The notes under the pieces: generated by a model
Told to the model about the DNA's origin: nothing
What the model saw: the letters and a program-made list of their open reading frames with translations, nothing else
Databases searched by the model: none
Part shown: piece by piece, positions 17,693-26,276 of the stretch
Position numbering within the stretch: position 1 is the stretch's first letter
Layout: the number at the start of each line of letters is the position of its first letter
Made by a program: the position numbers and the translations under genes
Source of the DNA: Terriglobia bacterium
GTDB lineage: Bacteria; Acidobacteriota; Terriglobia; JAJPHL01
Length of the DNA stretch: 64,000 nucleotides
Direction: 5' to 3'
NCBI GenBank assembly: GCA_021325275.1
Contig: JAJPHL010000047.1
Location: forward strand, 34,895 to 98,894

Positions 17693-18229
17693 TTACATCA
17701 ACTGTTCCATCAGCTCGGCGAGATAGCTGTCGTCGACAGGACCCGACTTGTAGCTGCGTCCATTCCAGAAGAGCCACGCGCCTTGGCGGCGGCCCGAGGA
17801 ATCCTTGACGCCTTCGCCGGGACAATAGAAGAGTCCATGCTCTTCCACGCGGGAGTCGTCGAGCAGTTCCTGATTGAAGAAGCGCACCTCGCCTTGCATG
17901 ATGTACGGCTTGCGGAATAGCTCGGTGGAAACCAGTTGCGGCGGCGGTTCCAGATCGATCAGCAAAACGCGTCCGCGCACGTTCAGCATGTATTGCCAGC
18001 GGCTGTCCTCGACGCCCTCACCGGCAAACTCGCCGGGCACCAAGCTCATTTGATCTTCCTTGATGAGCTTGTTCACGTTGCCGACAAAAGTTTCGCACAC
18101 GCAGTGCAGAATGCGCGCGGCTTCCACGCGCTGGCGGTGGATTTCCTTGCGTCGCGTGGCCGACGATTCGTCCTTGCGGCGCAGATCTTCGATTTTGCGA
18201 GCCAAGCGGCGAATGCGGTCTTCGGCCAT
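17693..18229 (-). CDS. Hypothetical protein with N-terminal coiled coil, 178 aa
   Basis: I do not recognise the family. Residues 1-55 (MAEDRIRRLARKIEDLRRKDESSATRRKEIHRQRVEAARILHCV) are highly charged with heptad-like spacing, probably a coiled coil. The rest is soluble and mixed, with LLIDLEPPPQLVSTELFRKPYIMQGEVRFFNQELLDDSRVEEHGLFYCPGE. No signal peptide is present. TGT-TAGCAT lies 8 nt before the ATG, with no Shine-Dalgarno. It runs convergent to tatA and 31 nt upstream of the repeat at 18261. Confidence 0.6.
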   Translation of the reverse strand: MAEDRIRRLARKIEDLRRKDESSATRRKEIHRQRVEAARILHCVCETFVGNVNKLIKEDQMSLVPGEFAGEGVEDSRWQYMLNVRGRVLLIDLEPPPQLVSTELFRKPYIMQGEVRFFNQELLDDSRVEEHGLFYCPGEGVKDSSGRRQGAWLFWNGRSYKSGPVDDSYLAELMEQLM

Positions 18230-18260
18230 CGGTCAAGATGCTAACACAAAGCTACTGCCT

Positions 18261-18336
18261 AGTGCTGAGTGCTGAGTCCTGAGTGCTGAGTCCTGAGTTT
18301 TTTCCACTCAGCACTCAGGACTCAGCACTCAGGACT
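18261..18336. repeat. Interspersed inverted repeat (AGTGCTGAGTCCTG type), copy 2
   Basis: The left arm (18261-18298) and right arm (18306-18336) are complementary and built from the same unit as the copy at 9905-9974. The right arm encodes the final Ser-Pro-Glu-Cys and the stop codon of the O-antigen ligase-like gene, so the repeat has been absorbed into a coding end. Confidence 0.85.
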
Positions 18337-19590
18337 TTCCGTCCGCGCGGCGTATCCCAGCACCAGCAGGAAGAGCCACAACATCACCACTTGCGATCCG
18401 CCGAAGTTGTACTCGAACGCGCCTTCTACGTAGTACGCAATGGTCGCGGCCGTTGCGCCGCGGGCGAGCCACGCGTTTGACGCGGCGTTCGACGTGGGGC
18501 CCGAGGCGAGGCGATGCTGATCGCGAATCGCCAGCGCGAAAAACCACAGCAGGAATGCCAGCGCCGGAAGGCCGCGACTCGCGGCGGTCTGCAAGTAGTC
18601 GCTGTGGAGATGTCCGTACCACGCCAGCGGGATGTAGGCGTCCGGTTTGTAGCGGTCGAATTCGTATTGCACGCCTTCCGGCCCCACGCCGAAGACGGGA
18701 TGCGCCTTGATCATCGACCAGCCGGCGCGATACATCACGCGGCGCGCGCCCGCCGAGTAGTCGGCGCGATTTTCGAGGATGGACCGCGCGCGTTCCTGCA
18801 AGAAATCGGGTGCGGCGAAGTATCCTCCGAGCGCCACAAGCGGCAACACGGGAATCAGCATGCGTTTGTAGTGCCACAGCAAGTACGCCGTGCCGAGCGC
18901 GGCGCCCAACCAAGCTCCGCGCGTGAATGAGAGCAACAATCCCACGGAAATCACCGCCGCAAAAAACACGGCCATCGCGATTTCCCATTTCGCGCGAGGA
19001 CGGGCGTGCTTGGCCAACAGGAACGCGCCCGCCAGCATCAACACCAGCATCATTTGTCCGCTAAACGCCATCCAGTGACCGGCGCCGTTGAATCCGCCGA
19101 TGCGGTCGAGCTGATAGTTGTCGTAAAAATCCTGATGCTTGGCTTGCCAGTGGCGATATTTCTGCACGAATTGCACGATCCCCGCGAGCGATGAGAGAAA
19201 CGCCGTCGTGACGACGGCGCGCACCGTCCAGCGCGCCAGTGCTCGTGGTTCACGAAACCATGCGGGACCAAGCGCCGCGTAGCCGACGGGCAAAATCGCC
19301 AGCACATACATTTTTTTGATCTGCGGGAAGTGATGCGCCATGGGCGGCGAGAACAACATCGAGAGAATCGTCCACACCATGTAGAGCGCCAGCGGAATCC
19401 AGATCGAGGGCCATTCAAAACGCGGGCGCGGCGCGCGCCCATAGGCGAGCAAGTAGCAAGCCAGCGCGATTCCCAGCAGAATCTCACCGCCGGCGATGGA
19501 AAAAAGTACCGCGGCGGCGCCCGCCGCCAGCGACACCGCGGCGACTTCGGTCAGTCGCGTGGGTGTAGTGGAGTTTTCCCCGGCCGGCAT
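18322..19590 (-). CDS. O-antigen ligase/polymerase-like membrane protein (Wzy_C family)
   Basis: A 422-residue protein with about ten to twelve hydrophobic segments and the Wzy_C hallmark VGLLLSFTRGAWLGAALGTAYLL, followed by a large periplasmic loop containing HPVFGVGPEGVQYEFDRYKPDAYIPLAWYGHLHSDYLQTAASRGLPALAFLLWF. The conserved GVGP...H.H.dyL pattern is the catalytic loop of O-antigen ligases and polymerases. It would link or polymerise lipid-carried glycans on the periplasmic side. The last four residues come from an interspersed repeat. No polysaccharide cluster is adjacent. Confidence 0.85.
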   Translation of the reverse strand: MPAGENSTTPTRLTEVAAVSLAAGAAAVLFSIAGGEILLGIALACYLLAYGRAPRPRFEWPSIWIPLALYMVWTILSMLFSPPMAHHFPQIKKMYVLAILPVGYAALGPAWFREPRALARWTVRAVVTTAFLSSLAGIVQFVQKYRHWQAKHQDFYDNYQLDRIGGFNGAGHWMAFSGQMMLVLMLAGAFLLAKHARPRAKWEIAMAVFFAAVISVGLLLSFTRGAWLGAALGTAYLLWHYKRMLIPVLPLVALGGYFAAPDFLQERARSILENRADYSAGARRVMYRAGWSMIKAHPVFGVGPEGVQYEFDRYKPDAYIPLAWYGHLHSDYLQTAASRGLPALAFLLWFFALAIRDQHRLASGPTSNAASNAWLARGATAATIAYYVEGAFEYNFGGSQVVMLWLFLLVLGYAARTESPEC

Positions 19591-19678
19591 TGTTACAAAC
19601 TATCACGGTGCTGTAAAAGTTGGTCAATCGCGCGGCCGATACGGCGCGATCACCAGCGATCTGTTGTAACTTGGTGAC

Positions 19679-20986
19679 ATGATCAGCTTGCTTTTGTTTT
19701 TTGTTCTGGCGCCGGCTCCGGATTCCGGCACAACCAACTGGCCGCAGTGGCGCGGTCCGCAAGGTCAAGGCGTCGCCGAAGGAAAGAATCTTCCTTCGGA
19801 ATGGAGCGCCAGCGCACACGTGGCGTGGAAGACGGCGCTGCCGGGCCGCGGACATTCTTCGCCCATCGTTTGGGACAAGACGATCTTTCTCACCACGGCG
19901 GAGCAAGGCGATCCCATCGAAGGCCGGCCCAAGGGAAAGACCCACAAAATCCCCGAGGATTTCGTGCATCCCGACGCGCAAGGTTACGATCACAAGCAGA
20001 TCATGAAGGTGTTGGCGCTGAACGCCGTCACGGGAAAAATCCTGTGGGAGAAAACCGTCTACAACGGGCCGACGTTCGATTCGGCGCATCGCGCCGGCAG
20101 TTTCGCCTCGCCCACGCCGGTCACCGATGGAAAGTACGTCTACAGTTTTTTCGGACCCGAAGGATTGTACGCGCACGATTTTCAAGGCAAGGAAATTTGG
20201 AAAGCCTCGGTCGGCGAGTTCGGATCGGTGAGCGTTGGATACGGATCGTCGCCGGTGCTGTATGAAAACCTGGTGATCGTGCTGTGCGACGACGACACCG
20301 GCGCGAACTCCACGATTCAAGCGTTCGACAAGAAGACCGGCAAGCAGGTTTGGTCCTCGAAGCGCCCGGTGGAAGTGACCTGGACCACTCCCGTTCTGGC
20401 GAAAACGGCGAAACGCACCGAGCTGCTGACCAACGGCAATGAGTTCATCATCTCGTACGATCCCGCTACGGGCAAGGAATTGTGGCGCGCGCCGGGCCTG
20501 GAATCAAACGCCATCGCCACGCCGCTGGTGAAGGATGACATCGCCGTTTTCTCGACGGGATATCCGAAGAAAAAAACGATCGCCATCCGCCTCGGCGGAT
20601 CGGGCGACCTTAAAGGAACGCCGAACATCTTGTGGAGCTACACGAAAGGCACCGGCTACACGCCGTCGGAGATTCTCTACGGCGATTACGTGTATCTGCT
20701 GGCCGACAACGGCGTGCTCACCTGCCTGGATCTGAAAACGGGCGAAGTGAAGTACGACAACGGGCGTCCCGCGAAGGCCGGCCGCTACACGTCGTCGCCG
20801 ATCGCGTATGACGGAAAGATTCTGATCACCAGCGAAGAAGGCGACACGACGGTGGTGCAGACCGGTCCCGAGTTCAAAGTGCTGAACACCAACTCGGTCG
20901 ACGAACCGGTGTATGCGTCGATTGCGGTGGCGGGCGGGAGCTTGTATATCCGTGGCGTGAACGATCTGTTCAAGATCGCGAAGTAG
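19679..20986 (+). CDS. Secreted PQQ-like beta-propeller protein
   Basis: The 435-residue protein starts with a short hydrophobic signal (ISLLLFFVLAPAP), then NWPQWRGPQGQGVAEGKNLPSEW, the standard opening of outer-membrane PQQ-like WD40 propellers. Repeats of the type ALNAVTGKILWEKTV, AFDKKTGKQVWSSKR, SYDPATGKELWRAPG and CLDLKTGEVKYDNGR mark successive blades. No cofactor-binding residues of true PQQ dehydrogenases are evident, so a structural or binding role, as in BamB relatives, is more likely than catalysis. Confidence 0.88.
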   Translation: MISLLLFFVLAPAPDSGTTNWPQWRGPQGQGVAEGKNLPSEWSASAHVAWKTALPGRGHSSPIVWDKTIFLTTAEQGDPIEGRPKGKTHKIPEDFVHPDAQGYDHKQIMKVLALNAVTGKILWEKTVYNGPTFDSAHRAGSFASPTPVTDGKYVYSFFGPEGLYAHDFQGKEIWKASVGEFGSVSVGYGSSPVLYENLVIVLCDDDTGANSTIQAFDKKTGKQVWSSKRPVEVTWTTPVLAKTAKRTELLTNGNEFIISYDPATGKELWRAPGLESNAIATPLVKDDIAVFSTGYPKKKTIAIRLGGSGDLKGTPNILWSYTKGTGYTPSEILYGDYVYLLADNGVLTCLDLKTGEVKYDNGRPAKAGRYTSSPIAYDGKILITSEEGDTTVVQTGPEFKVLNTNSVDEPVYASIAVAGGSLYIRGVNDLFKIAK

Positions 20987-20995
20987 GTTGGCGGG

Positions 20996-21076
20996 TTTTG
21001 GAACACGGAACGCACGGAGTACACGGAAGAACACGGAGTTTTTCAGTGTCCTCCGTGTTTCTCTGTGTTCCCAAAC
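20996..21076. repeat. Interspersed inverted repeat (AACACGGA type)
   Basis: TTTTGGAACACGGA at the left is answered by TCTGTGTTCCCAAA at the right, with several CACGGA/TCCGTG units between. It directly follows the PQQ gene and abuts the terminal-inverted-repeat element at 21086. Confidence 0.75.
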
Positions 21077-21085
21077 CGCCGGGTC

Positions 21086-21402
21086 GTGGCTCAATTTGAA
21101 TTCGATCGCTGTGGAACTGGGAGCCAATCGTCTGCGCAGCCGCTTTGTATCTCTCTTGTATCAAGGTTTGTATCAGGGCACGGCTTCAGCCGTGCCGACC
21201 CCAGACGTTTGGAAAAAGTGGGCTTTAGCCCCGGCAAACAACGGCTGATCCACAATTTTGCCAAGTGGAAAGCCGCAGGGGCTAAAGCCACAGGAACAAT
21301 GCCTGCTGGCGGCACGGCTGAAGCCGTGCCCTGATACAAAGCATACCTACTCGCAAGGGTTCGATTTCGGCAAGGCCTGCGATCGGAATTCAAATGGAGC
21401 CA
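21086..21402 (+). mobile_element. Non-autonomous TIR element (MITE-like), copy A
   Basis: The 317-bp element begins GTGGCTCAATTTGAATT and ends with the near-complement AATTCAAATGGAGCCA. Inside are two GGCACGGCT(T/G)(C/A)AGCCGTGCC-type palindromes and a pair of GGGCTTTAGCC/GGGGCTAAAGCC units in inverted orientation. The same element occurs in reverse orientation at 29989-30323. It encodes no believable protein; open frames through it are artefacts. Confidence 0.8.
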
Positions 21403-21420
21403 GTACCAAAACTGCCGGCA

Positions 21421-21861
21421 CTAAGTGGATATCTGCATCTTCGCGGCTTCCGACGCCAGCTTATCCGCGCGATTGTTATCGGGATGATCGGCGTGACCCT
21501 TCACCCATTGCCAGTGGATTTCGTGGCCGCCCAGGCAATCTTCGAGCGTGATCCATAGTTCTTTGTTCTTCACCGGCTGTTTGTCGCGCGTCATCCAGCC
21601 GTTTTTCTTCCAACCGTGGATCCATTCGGTGATGCCCTGGCGCACATACTCGGAGTCCGTCACGATCGTGACCTTACACGCTTGCTTTAGCGCGCGCAGT
21701 CCTTCGATCACCGCGGTCAATTCCATTTTGTTGTTGGTGGTGTGGACCGCACAGCCGTAGAGTTCGCGATAATGCCGGCCGGATCGCAACAACACCGCCC
21801 ATCCACCCGGACCGGGGTTGCCGAGACACGCGCCGTCAGTTGTGAGGGTGACTTCTTTCAA
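21421..21861 (-). CDS. rnhA: Ribonuclease HI
   Basis: The 146-residue protein is a full-length RNase [21 protein letters not shown] with the first catalytic Asp (D9), [13 protein letters not shown] with the Glu, [23 protein letters not shown] with the second Asp and the basic handle, and [18 protein letters not shown] with the catalytic His and final Asp. It degrades the RNA strand of RNA/DNA hybrids. All four acidic residues are present, so it should be active. It lies 12 nt downstream of the FecR gene. Confidence 0.96.
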   Translation of the reverse strand: MKEVTLTTDGACLGNPGPGGWAVLLRSGRHYRELYGCAVHTTNNKMELTAVIEGLRALKQACKVTIVTDSEYVRQGITEWIHGWKKNGWMTRDKQPVKNKELWITLEDCLGGHEIHWQWVKGHADHPDNNRADKLASEAAKMQIST

Positions 21862-21872
21862 GGACGCGACTC

Positions 21873-22871
21873 TTAAGGACGAGGGCGGGAAGACGGGCTG
21901 GCCCCAGATCCGGATGAAGATCCGCCACCGCCGCCACTGGAGCCAGAGCCGGAACCGGTGCCAGTGCCAGTGCCTGTGCCCGGCGACGTGCTGTCACCGT
22001 TGTTGCCCGATCCATTGCCGCGACCGTTCGAAGGAGGATTGCTCGTACCGCTGCCGGCTTGCGTCGTTCCGCCGACCGTCGCGGGAGGCGTGTTGGAAGC
22101 GGTCGTGTTGCCGCCGGTGGTCGGGGTTGTGCCGACGCCGCGCGTGCCGCCCATTTGGCGCATTACGTCAATGGTGCGTTCCGCGACTTCTACGCCGATC
22201 TTGACGGCGTCGCGAAGCCGGGGACCAACCTTCGATTGCGCGAGGGGCTCGTTGGCGTACACGGTGATCATTTGGCCCGGCAGCAGGCGCACGGTCTTGC
22301 CGTCATTCAAGCGATGCGTGACATCGACCGCGCCTTCTTCCACTTCAACGGTTGTGCTGTCGTCCGCGCCGACCGTGACATCGAAAGTGGTGCCCCGCAC
22401 GGCGATCAACGCCGTCGGCGATGTCATGCGGTAGGGATTCGGCAGGCCGCCGATTTTTTCGATATGCACGCGCACCTTGCCGAGGATCAGATTCATCAGA
22501 TCCTTCCAGTCCACAACTTTCGCGCGGAAGACCAAGCGCGAGTTCGGGAAAACTTCCACCCGGCTGGTGTCGGAAAGTTCGAGAAGGGCGTGCCCGTCGG
22601 GTCCGGAAATAATTTCCTGACCGGCCGGCACCAAGTCGTTGGGCATCATGGCCCAAAGATCGCCGTTGCTCCTGACCACGGAAACTTGTCCGGATTGCGA
22701 GATCACGCGCGCCGCGCCATCGGGTAGCGCTTGAGCTTTTGGTGTGACATTCGGTGCGGGAGAGCCGGGCGAGTGTATTTGAGCGTGCAAAATCCCGGAA
22801 GCCACGAGAAACACGATCCCTAGGACCGCTCCTCGAAGCGTCTTACCGGCGAATTGAGTTTTTACACACAC
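21873..22871 (-). CDS. FecR-domain secreted or anchored protein
   Basis: The 332-residue protein has an N-terminal signal/anchor ([18 protein letters not shown]), a FecR domain of about 120 residues ([62 protein letters not shown] ... [32 protein letters not shown]) and a C-terminal tail of Thr/Gly/Ser repeats. Here the FecR domain is not linked to a TonB receptor or sigma factor, so a signalling role is unproven. I start at the GTG at 22871, which has GGAG 7 nt upstream; a TTG at 22901 would overlap the preceding gene. It is probably co-transcribed with the BNR protein upstream. Confidence 0.8.
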   Translation of the reverse strand: MCVKTQFAGKTLRGAVLGIVFLVASGILHAQIHSPGSPAPNVTPKAQALPDGAARVISQSGQVSVVRSNGDLWAMMPNDLVPAGQEIISGPDGHALLELSDTSRVEVFPNSRLVFRAKVVDWKDLMNLILGKVRVHIEKIGGLPNPYRMTSPTALIAVRGTTFDVTVGADDSTTVEVEEGAVDVTHRLNDGKTVRLLPGQMITVYANEPLAQSKVGPRLRDAVKIGVEVAERTIDVMRQMGGTRGVGTTPTTGGNTTASNTPPATVGGTTQAGSGTSNPPSNGRGNGSGNNGDSTSPGTGTGTGTGSGSGSSGGGGGSSSGSGASPSSRPRP

Positions 22872-22890
22872 TCTCGTGCTCCAGTCTAGC

Positions 22891-25746
22891 CTAGTGCACA
22901 ACGATTGTCACTGTATTACTTGATCGGCCCGCCGACTGAATCACCACAGGCACCGGGCCGGTGATTCCCGACGGAACCGCCACATTTACCTGATCTACTC
23001 CAATCCCCGTGATTCCCGCAAATTGCACCGCCGCCGCCGTGCCGCCGATGGTCGCCGTCACAGCCGAAGCAAGCGGCACCGTTGCCGAAGCCGGCGCCGC
23101 GCCGGTGGTCGCACCCGGTGTGGTGTTGCCCAATCCGTCCGCCGCAATCACCAAAACTTCGCCGGCCGTAGCGGGATTCGCCGCCGTCACTGCCGTGCCG
23201 TTCGCGTGCGTCACCGCGAAAATCCCAGGAGCGGCGGCCGCCATCGCCACGTACGTGCCAGCGGCGCCGTTTGGCGTGGTCACCACGACGTACGCTTGGG
23301 AGTTGGTGCTTTCAAACGGCATTTGGAAATTGATCTGCGTCGGCGACGCGTAGAAGAGCGGCGCTTGCACGCCATTCACCGTGACCGTGGTGAGCAACAA
23401 GTTGCCCGCTACCGGCGATCCCGACGCCGTGCCCGTCGCCAAGTTCGTGCCGTAGATGATCGCGGTGGTTCCCGGAGCCAACACCTGCGAATTGCCGGCG
23501 GCGTCCACGACGCCGCCCGCGGCAATCGAAGGCCCGGGCGCGCCGGGCGCTTGCAGCGCCACTTGATACGCGCCGCGTCCGTACGTTCCAGCCACCAGCG
23601 CGTTCGACGGCGGGTCGAGCGCCAGCGACGTGATGAACGTGGTCGGCAAACCGTCGTTGAACGACGTCCAGATGCTCGCGCCATCGGCGTTGCGGAACAC
23701 GCCCGCGTCGGTGGCTACGTAGATCGGTCCACGCGGATCGACCACCACCGCGTTCGCCGGCGCGTCGGGCAACTGCAGGTTCGTGCCGATGTTCTGCCAC
23801 GTGGCGCCGCCGTCGAGGGTGCGATAAACGTGACCGTTCAGGAATCCCCACGCCGTGAGGTATGCCTTCAGCGGATTCTGCGGATCGAACGCCACGCCGG
23901 TAAGATAGAGTCCCGACGGCAATCCCGCGCCGGCCGTCCACGCCGTTGCGCCGTCGGCCGAATAGAACACGTTGCCGTACGCCGTCACGCCGATGGTTCG
24001 CGGCGATCCCGTGGCCACCGCGAGCGCGGTGTAGTAATCGCCTTTGGTGGGGAGTTGCGGGCTCACCGCAGCCCACGAAGCGCCTTGATTCGTCGACCGC
24101 CAGATTTGCGACGAGCCGAACAGCACGTTACCCGCGTTGTTGGGATCGGCCACGAACGGCGCGTAATACTCCAGGCTCGGCGTCGTGGTGGGCGGATTCA
24201 CCGAAGACCAATCGGATCCCGCATCGCTCGACCGGCTGAGCGAAGTTTGAATTTGTCCGGCGTAAAACGTGCTGGGCGTCGCGGGATCGACGAACAGCGA
24301 TCCCACGTATCCACTCAAGAGTTGGCTCCAACCGGCGAACTGTCCGCTGATCGCGGAGACGCCGACGGCCTCGCCGCCCTGGAGGATTTGCGAGCCGCCG
24401 GGATAGATCGCCACGGCGTTGATCAATGAAATCGGCAGCGAGGCATTCAGATTGAACCAAGTTGCCGCGTTGTCAACCGTGTAATAGAGGCCGCCTTCGG
24501 TGCCCACCAGGAACGTTCCGCTCTGTCCGGGCAAAAACGCCATCGAGAAAATCGCTTGATGAATCACCGGCTGGCCCTGCGCGTTCTGGGAGAGCGTCTG
24601 CCACGTTTGGCCGCCGTCGTTCGAGCGATAAAGATCCCAGCCGCCCAGGTAAATCACGTTGGACGAAGAGGGATCCATCGCCAAAAGTTGATCGTAGCCG
24701 CCGTTGAAGTATGAGCCGTTGTAGAAAAGTCCCGGAGGAACCGAGAGCGCGCGCCACGTTCCGCCGAAATCGTCGGAGCGATAGACGCCGTTCAGCGTGC
24801 CGTTGCCGTTGGCCATCAGCACCACGACCGCTTGCGAACTGGCCGGCGTTTTCGCGATAGAAATGCGCCCAATAGCATTGCCCGATGGCAGCGCGGTGAG
24901 CAGCGTCCAGGTATTTCCTCCGTCGAGCGAGCGATAGACGCCGTTGGTCGCGGCGCCCGAAGGATTGTAGAGCGTGGCGAACGCCAAGTTCGGCGTGTTG
25001 GCGTCGATCGCCACATCGGTGATGCTGCCGGATGCATTTGAGTTGAGCGTGCGCGTCCACGTGTTGCCGCCGTCGTTGGTGATCCAAATGCCGGAGTCGC
25101 GCGCCACCAGCAGCGTTTGCGCCGCCGTGGGATGCAGCGCGATGCGATACGTGAATCCGCCCGAGAAATTCGCGCCCATCTGGCGCCAGGTGATTCCCGC
25201 GTCGGTGGACTTGAAGACGCCCGCGCCGTAAGCGATGCCTGAAAACGCGTCGCCGGTGCCGTAGTACAGCGTGTTATTGCGTCCGTCGAAAACCAGCGCG
25301 CCGCTCGACATCGAGGACATTGCGTTCTGCGTCGGCTGCCAGAATCCGCCGTAATTGTCCGAGCGCCACACGCCGCCACCGGCGGGAGCCATGTAGATGC
25401 GTCCCGGATTGTTGGGGTCGGCGGTGATCGCGTTGACGCGTCCGCTTTGCGCGCCCGCGGTCAGCGACGTGATTCCCAGCGGCCCCAAGGGGAGCCAAGT
25501 GGCGGGCGGCGTTGGCTGCGCAAGTCCCGCGGCGTTCAGCGTGACGTCGTTGGTATGCCGCGGTTCCAGCTTCTTGCGCGCGGCGAGCGCGGTGGCCAAG
25601 TCGTCGGCGGGAGAGGTCGAGGGGTTGGTTCGGGCTTGTTGTTGGGTTGCGCGCGAGGGTGCCGGGGCCGTTTGCGAAACGGCGAGGGTCGCGGCGAGTG
25701 CAGCCGCTGCTAAAGTTCCGGCGACAGAAAAAAAGGCGCGCTTCAC
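22891..25746 (-). CDS. Large secreted BNR/sortilin-type propeller protein with TIGR03437 C-terminal domain
   Basis: The 951-residue protein has a signal peptide (MKRAFFSVAGTLAAAALAATLAVSQ), then many Asp-box propeller units (STDAGITWRQMG, TNDGGNTWTRTL, SLDGGNTWTLL, SNDGGQTWQTL, TLDGGATWQNIG) over residues about 80-700, as in VPS10/sortilin-like sialidase folds. The last 230 residues hold the Solibacter-type TIGR03437 domain (APGTTAIIYGTNLA, LFYASPTQINFQMPFE, VNVAVPSGITGPVPVVIQSAGRSSNTVTI). Ligand and function are unknown; surface adhesion or glycan binding is plausible. It is followed after 19 nt by the FecR gene. Confidence 0.9.
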   Translation of the reverse strand: MKRAFFSVAGTLAAAALAATLAVSQTAPAPSRATQQQARTNPSTSPADDLATALAARKKLEPRHTNDVTLNAAGLAQPTPPATWLPLGPLGITSLTAGAQSGRVNAITADPNNPGRIYMAPAGGGVWRSDNYGGFWQPTQNAMSSMSSGALVFDGRNNTLYYGTGDAFSGIAYGAGVFKSTDAGITWRQMGANFSGGFTYRIALHPTAAQTLLVARDSGIWITNDGGNTWTRTLNSNASGSITDVAIDANTPNLAFATLYNPSGAATNGVYRSLDGGNTWTLLTALPSGNAIGRISIAKTPASSQAVVVLMANGNGTLNGVYRSDDFGGTWRALSVPPGLFYNGSYFNGGYDQLLAMDPSSSNVIYLGGWDLYRSNDGGQTWQTLSQNAQGQPVIHQAIFSMAFLPGQSGTFLVGTEGGLYYTVDNAATWFNLNASLPISLINAVAIYPGGSQILQGGEAVGVSAISGQFAGWSQLLSGYVGSLFVDPATPSTFYAGQIQTSLSRSSDAGSDWSSVNPPTTTPSLEYYAPFVADPNNAGNVLFGSSQIWRSTNQGASWAAVSPQLPTKGDYYTALAVATGSPRTIGVTAYGNVFYSADGATAWTAGAGLPSGLYLTGVAFDPQNPLKAYLTAWGFLNGHVYRTLDGGATWQNIGTNLQLPDAPANAVVVDPRGPIYVATDAGVFRNADGASIWTSFNDGLPTTFITSLALDPPSNALVAGTYGRGAYQVALQAPGAPGPSIAAGGVVDAAGNSQVLAPGTTAIIYGTNLATGTASGSPVAGNLLLTTVTVNGVQAPLFYASPTQINFQMPFESTNSQAYVVVTTPNGAAGTYVAMAAAAPGIFAVTHANGTAVTAANPATAGEVLVIAADGLGNTTPGATTGAAPASATVPLASAVTATIGGTAAAVQFAGITGIGVDQVNVAVPSGITGPVPVVIQSAGRSSNTVTIVVH

Positions 25747-25987
25747 GTAACCACCCTACCGATGCCGTCTCTCTTCAAAGTGGCGAAAAAGCCGCCTCTC
25801 TGTTCCAGACACTATCAACGCTACCTGTAACAGAGAGGCAGGTAAGAGAGTACAAGCATCTGAACCACCCATGGTAAGAGCAACGTGGAAACCAAACGAA
25901 ATGGCTGTGAAATCAATTAGATAGCGGCGACTCGCCGGGAGGGTACGTATACTTACGACACGGAGTTGTGGCATTCTGTGTATCCAT

Positions 25988-26275
25988 ATGACGCTAGACG
26001 CCTTTCGCGCATCCCTCGCCCACCCCTCGCCGCCCGCAGGCCTGAGCTTGGCGCTCCAAGGCCTCTGGTGGGATGCCAAGGGCGATTGGACGAAGGCGCA
26101 CGAGTCCGCGCAGCAGGACGAGGGTCGCGACGGCTCGTGGGTCCACGCGTACTTGCATCGCAAGGAAGGCGACGCGTCGAATGCGGGCTACTGGTATCGC
26201 CGCGCGGCCAAGCCGCACTCGCGTTTGCCGCTTGAAGACGAATGGACGGAGATTGCCGGTGCGCTGTTGGGGTAG
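25988..26275 (+). CDS. Small conserved hypothetical protein, 95 aa
   Basis: A soluble 95-residue protein with GLWWDAKGDWTKAHESAQQDEGRDGSWVHAYLHRKEGDASNAGYWYRRAAKPH, a tetratricopeptide-like helical pattern I have seen in small conserved bacterial proteins of unknown function. There is no signal peptide. The stop codon is one base from the ATG of the pectinase (spacing 1 nt), so the two are probably translated from one mRNA, although a functional link is not obvious. Confidence 0.7.
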   Translation: MTLDAFRASLAHPSPPAGLSLALQGLWWDAKGDWTKAHESAQQDEGRDGSWVHAYLHRKEGDASNAGYWYRRAAKPHSRLPLEDEWTEIAGALLG

Positions 26276-26276
26276 C

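Noticed and set aside
21091..21393. Minus-strand frame of about 100 residues
   Set aside because: It lies wholly inside the TIR element and has the same repeat-derived peptide as the other copy.
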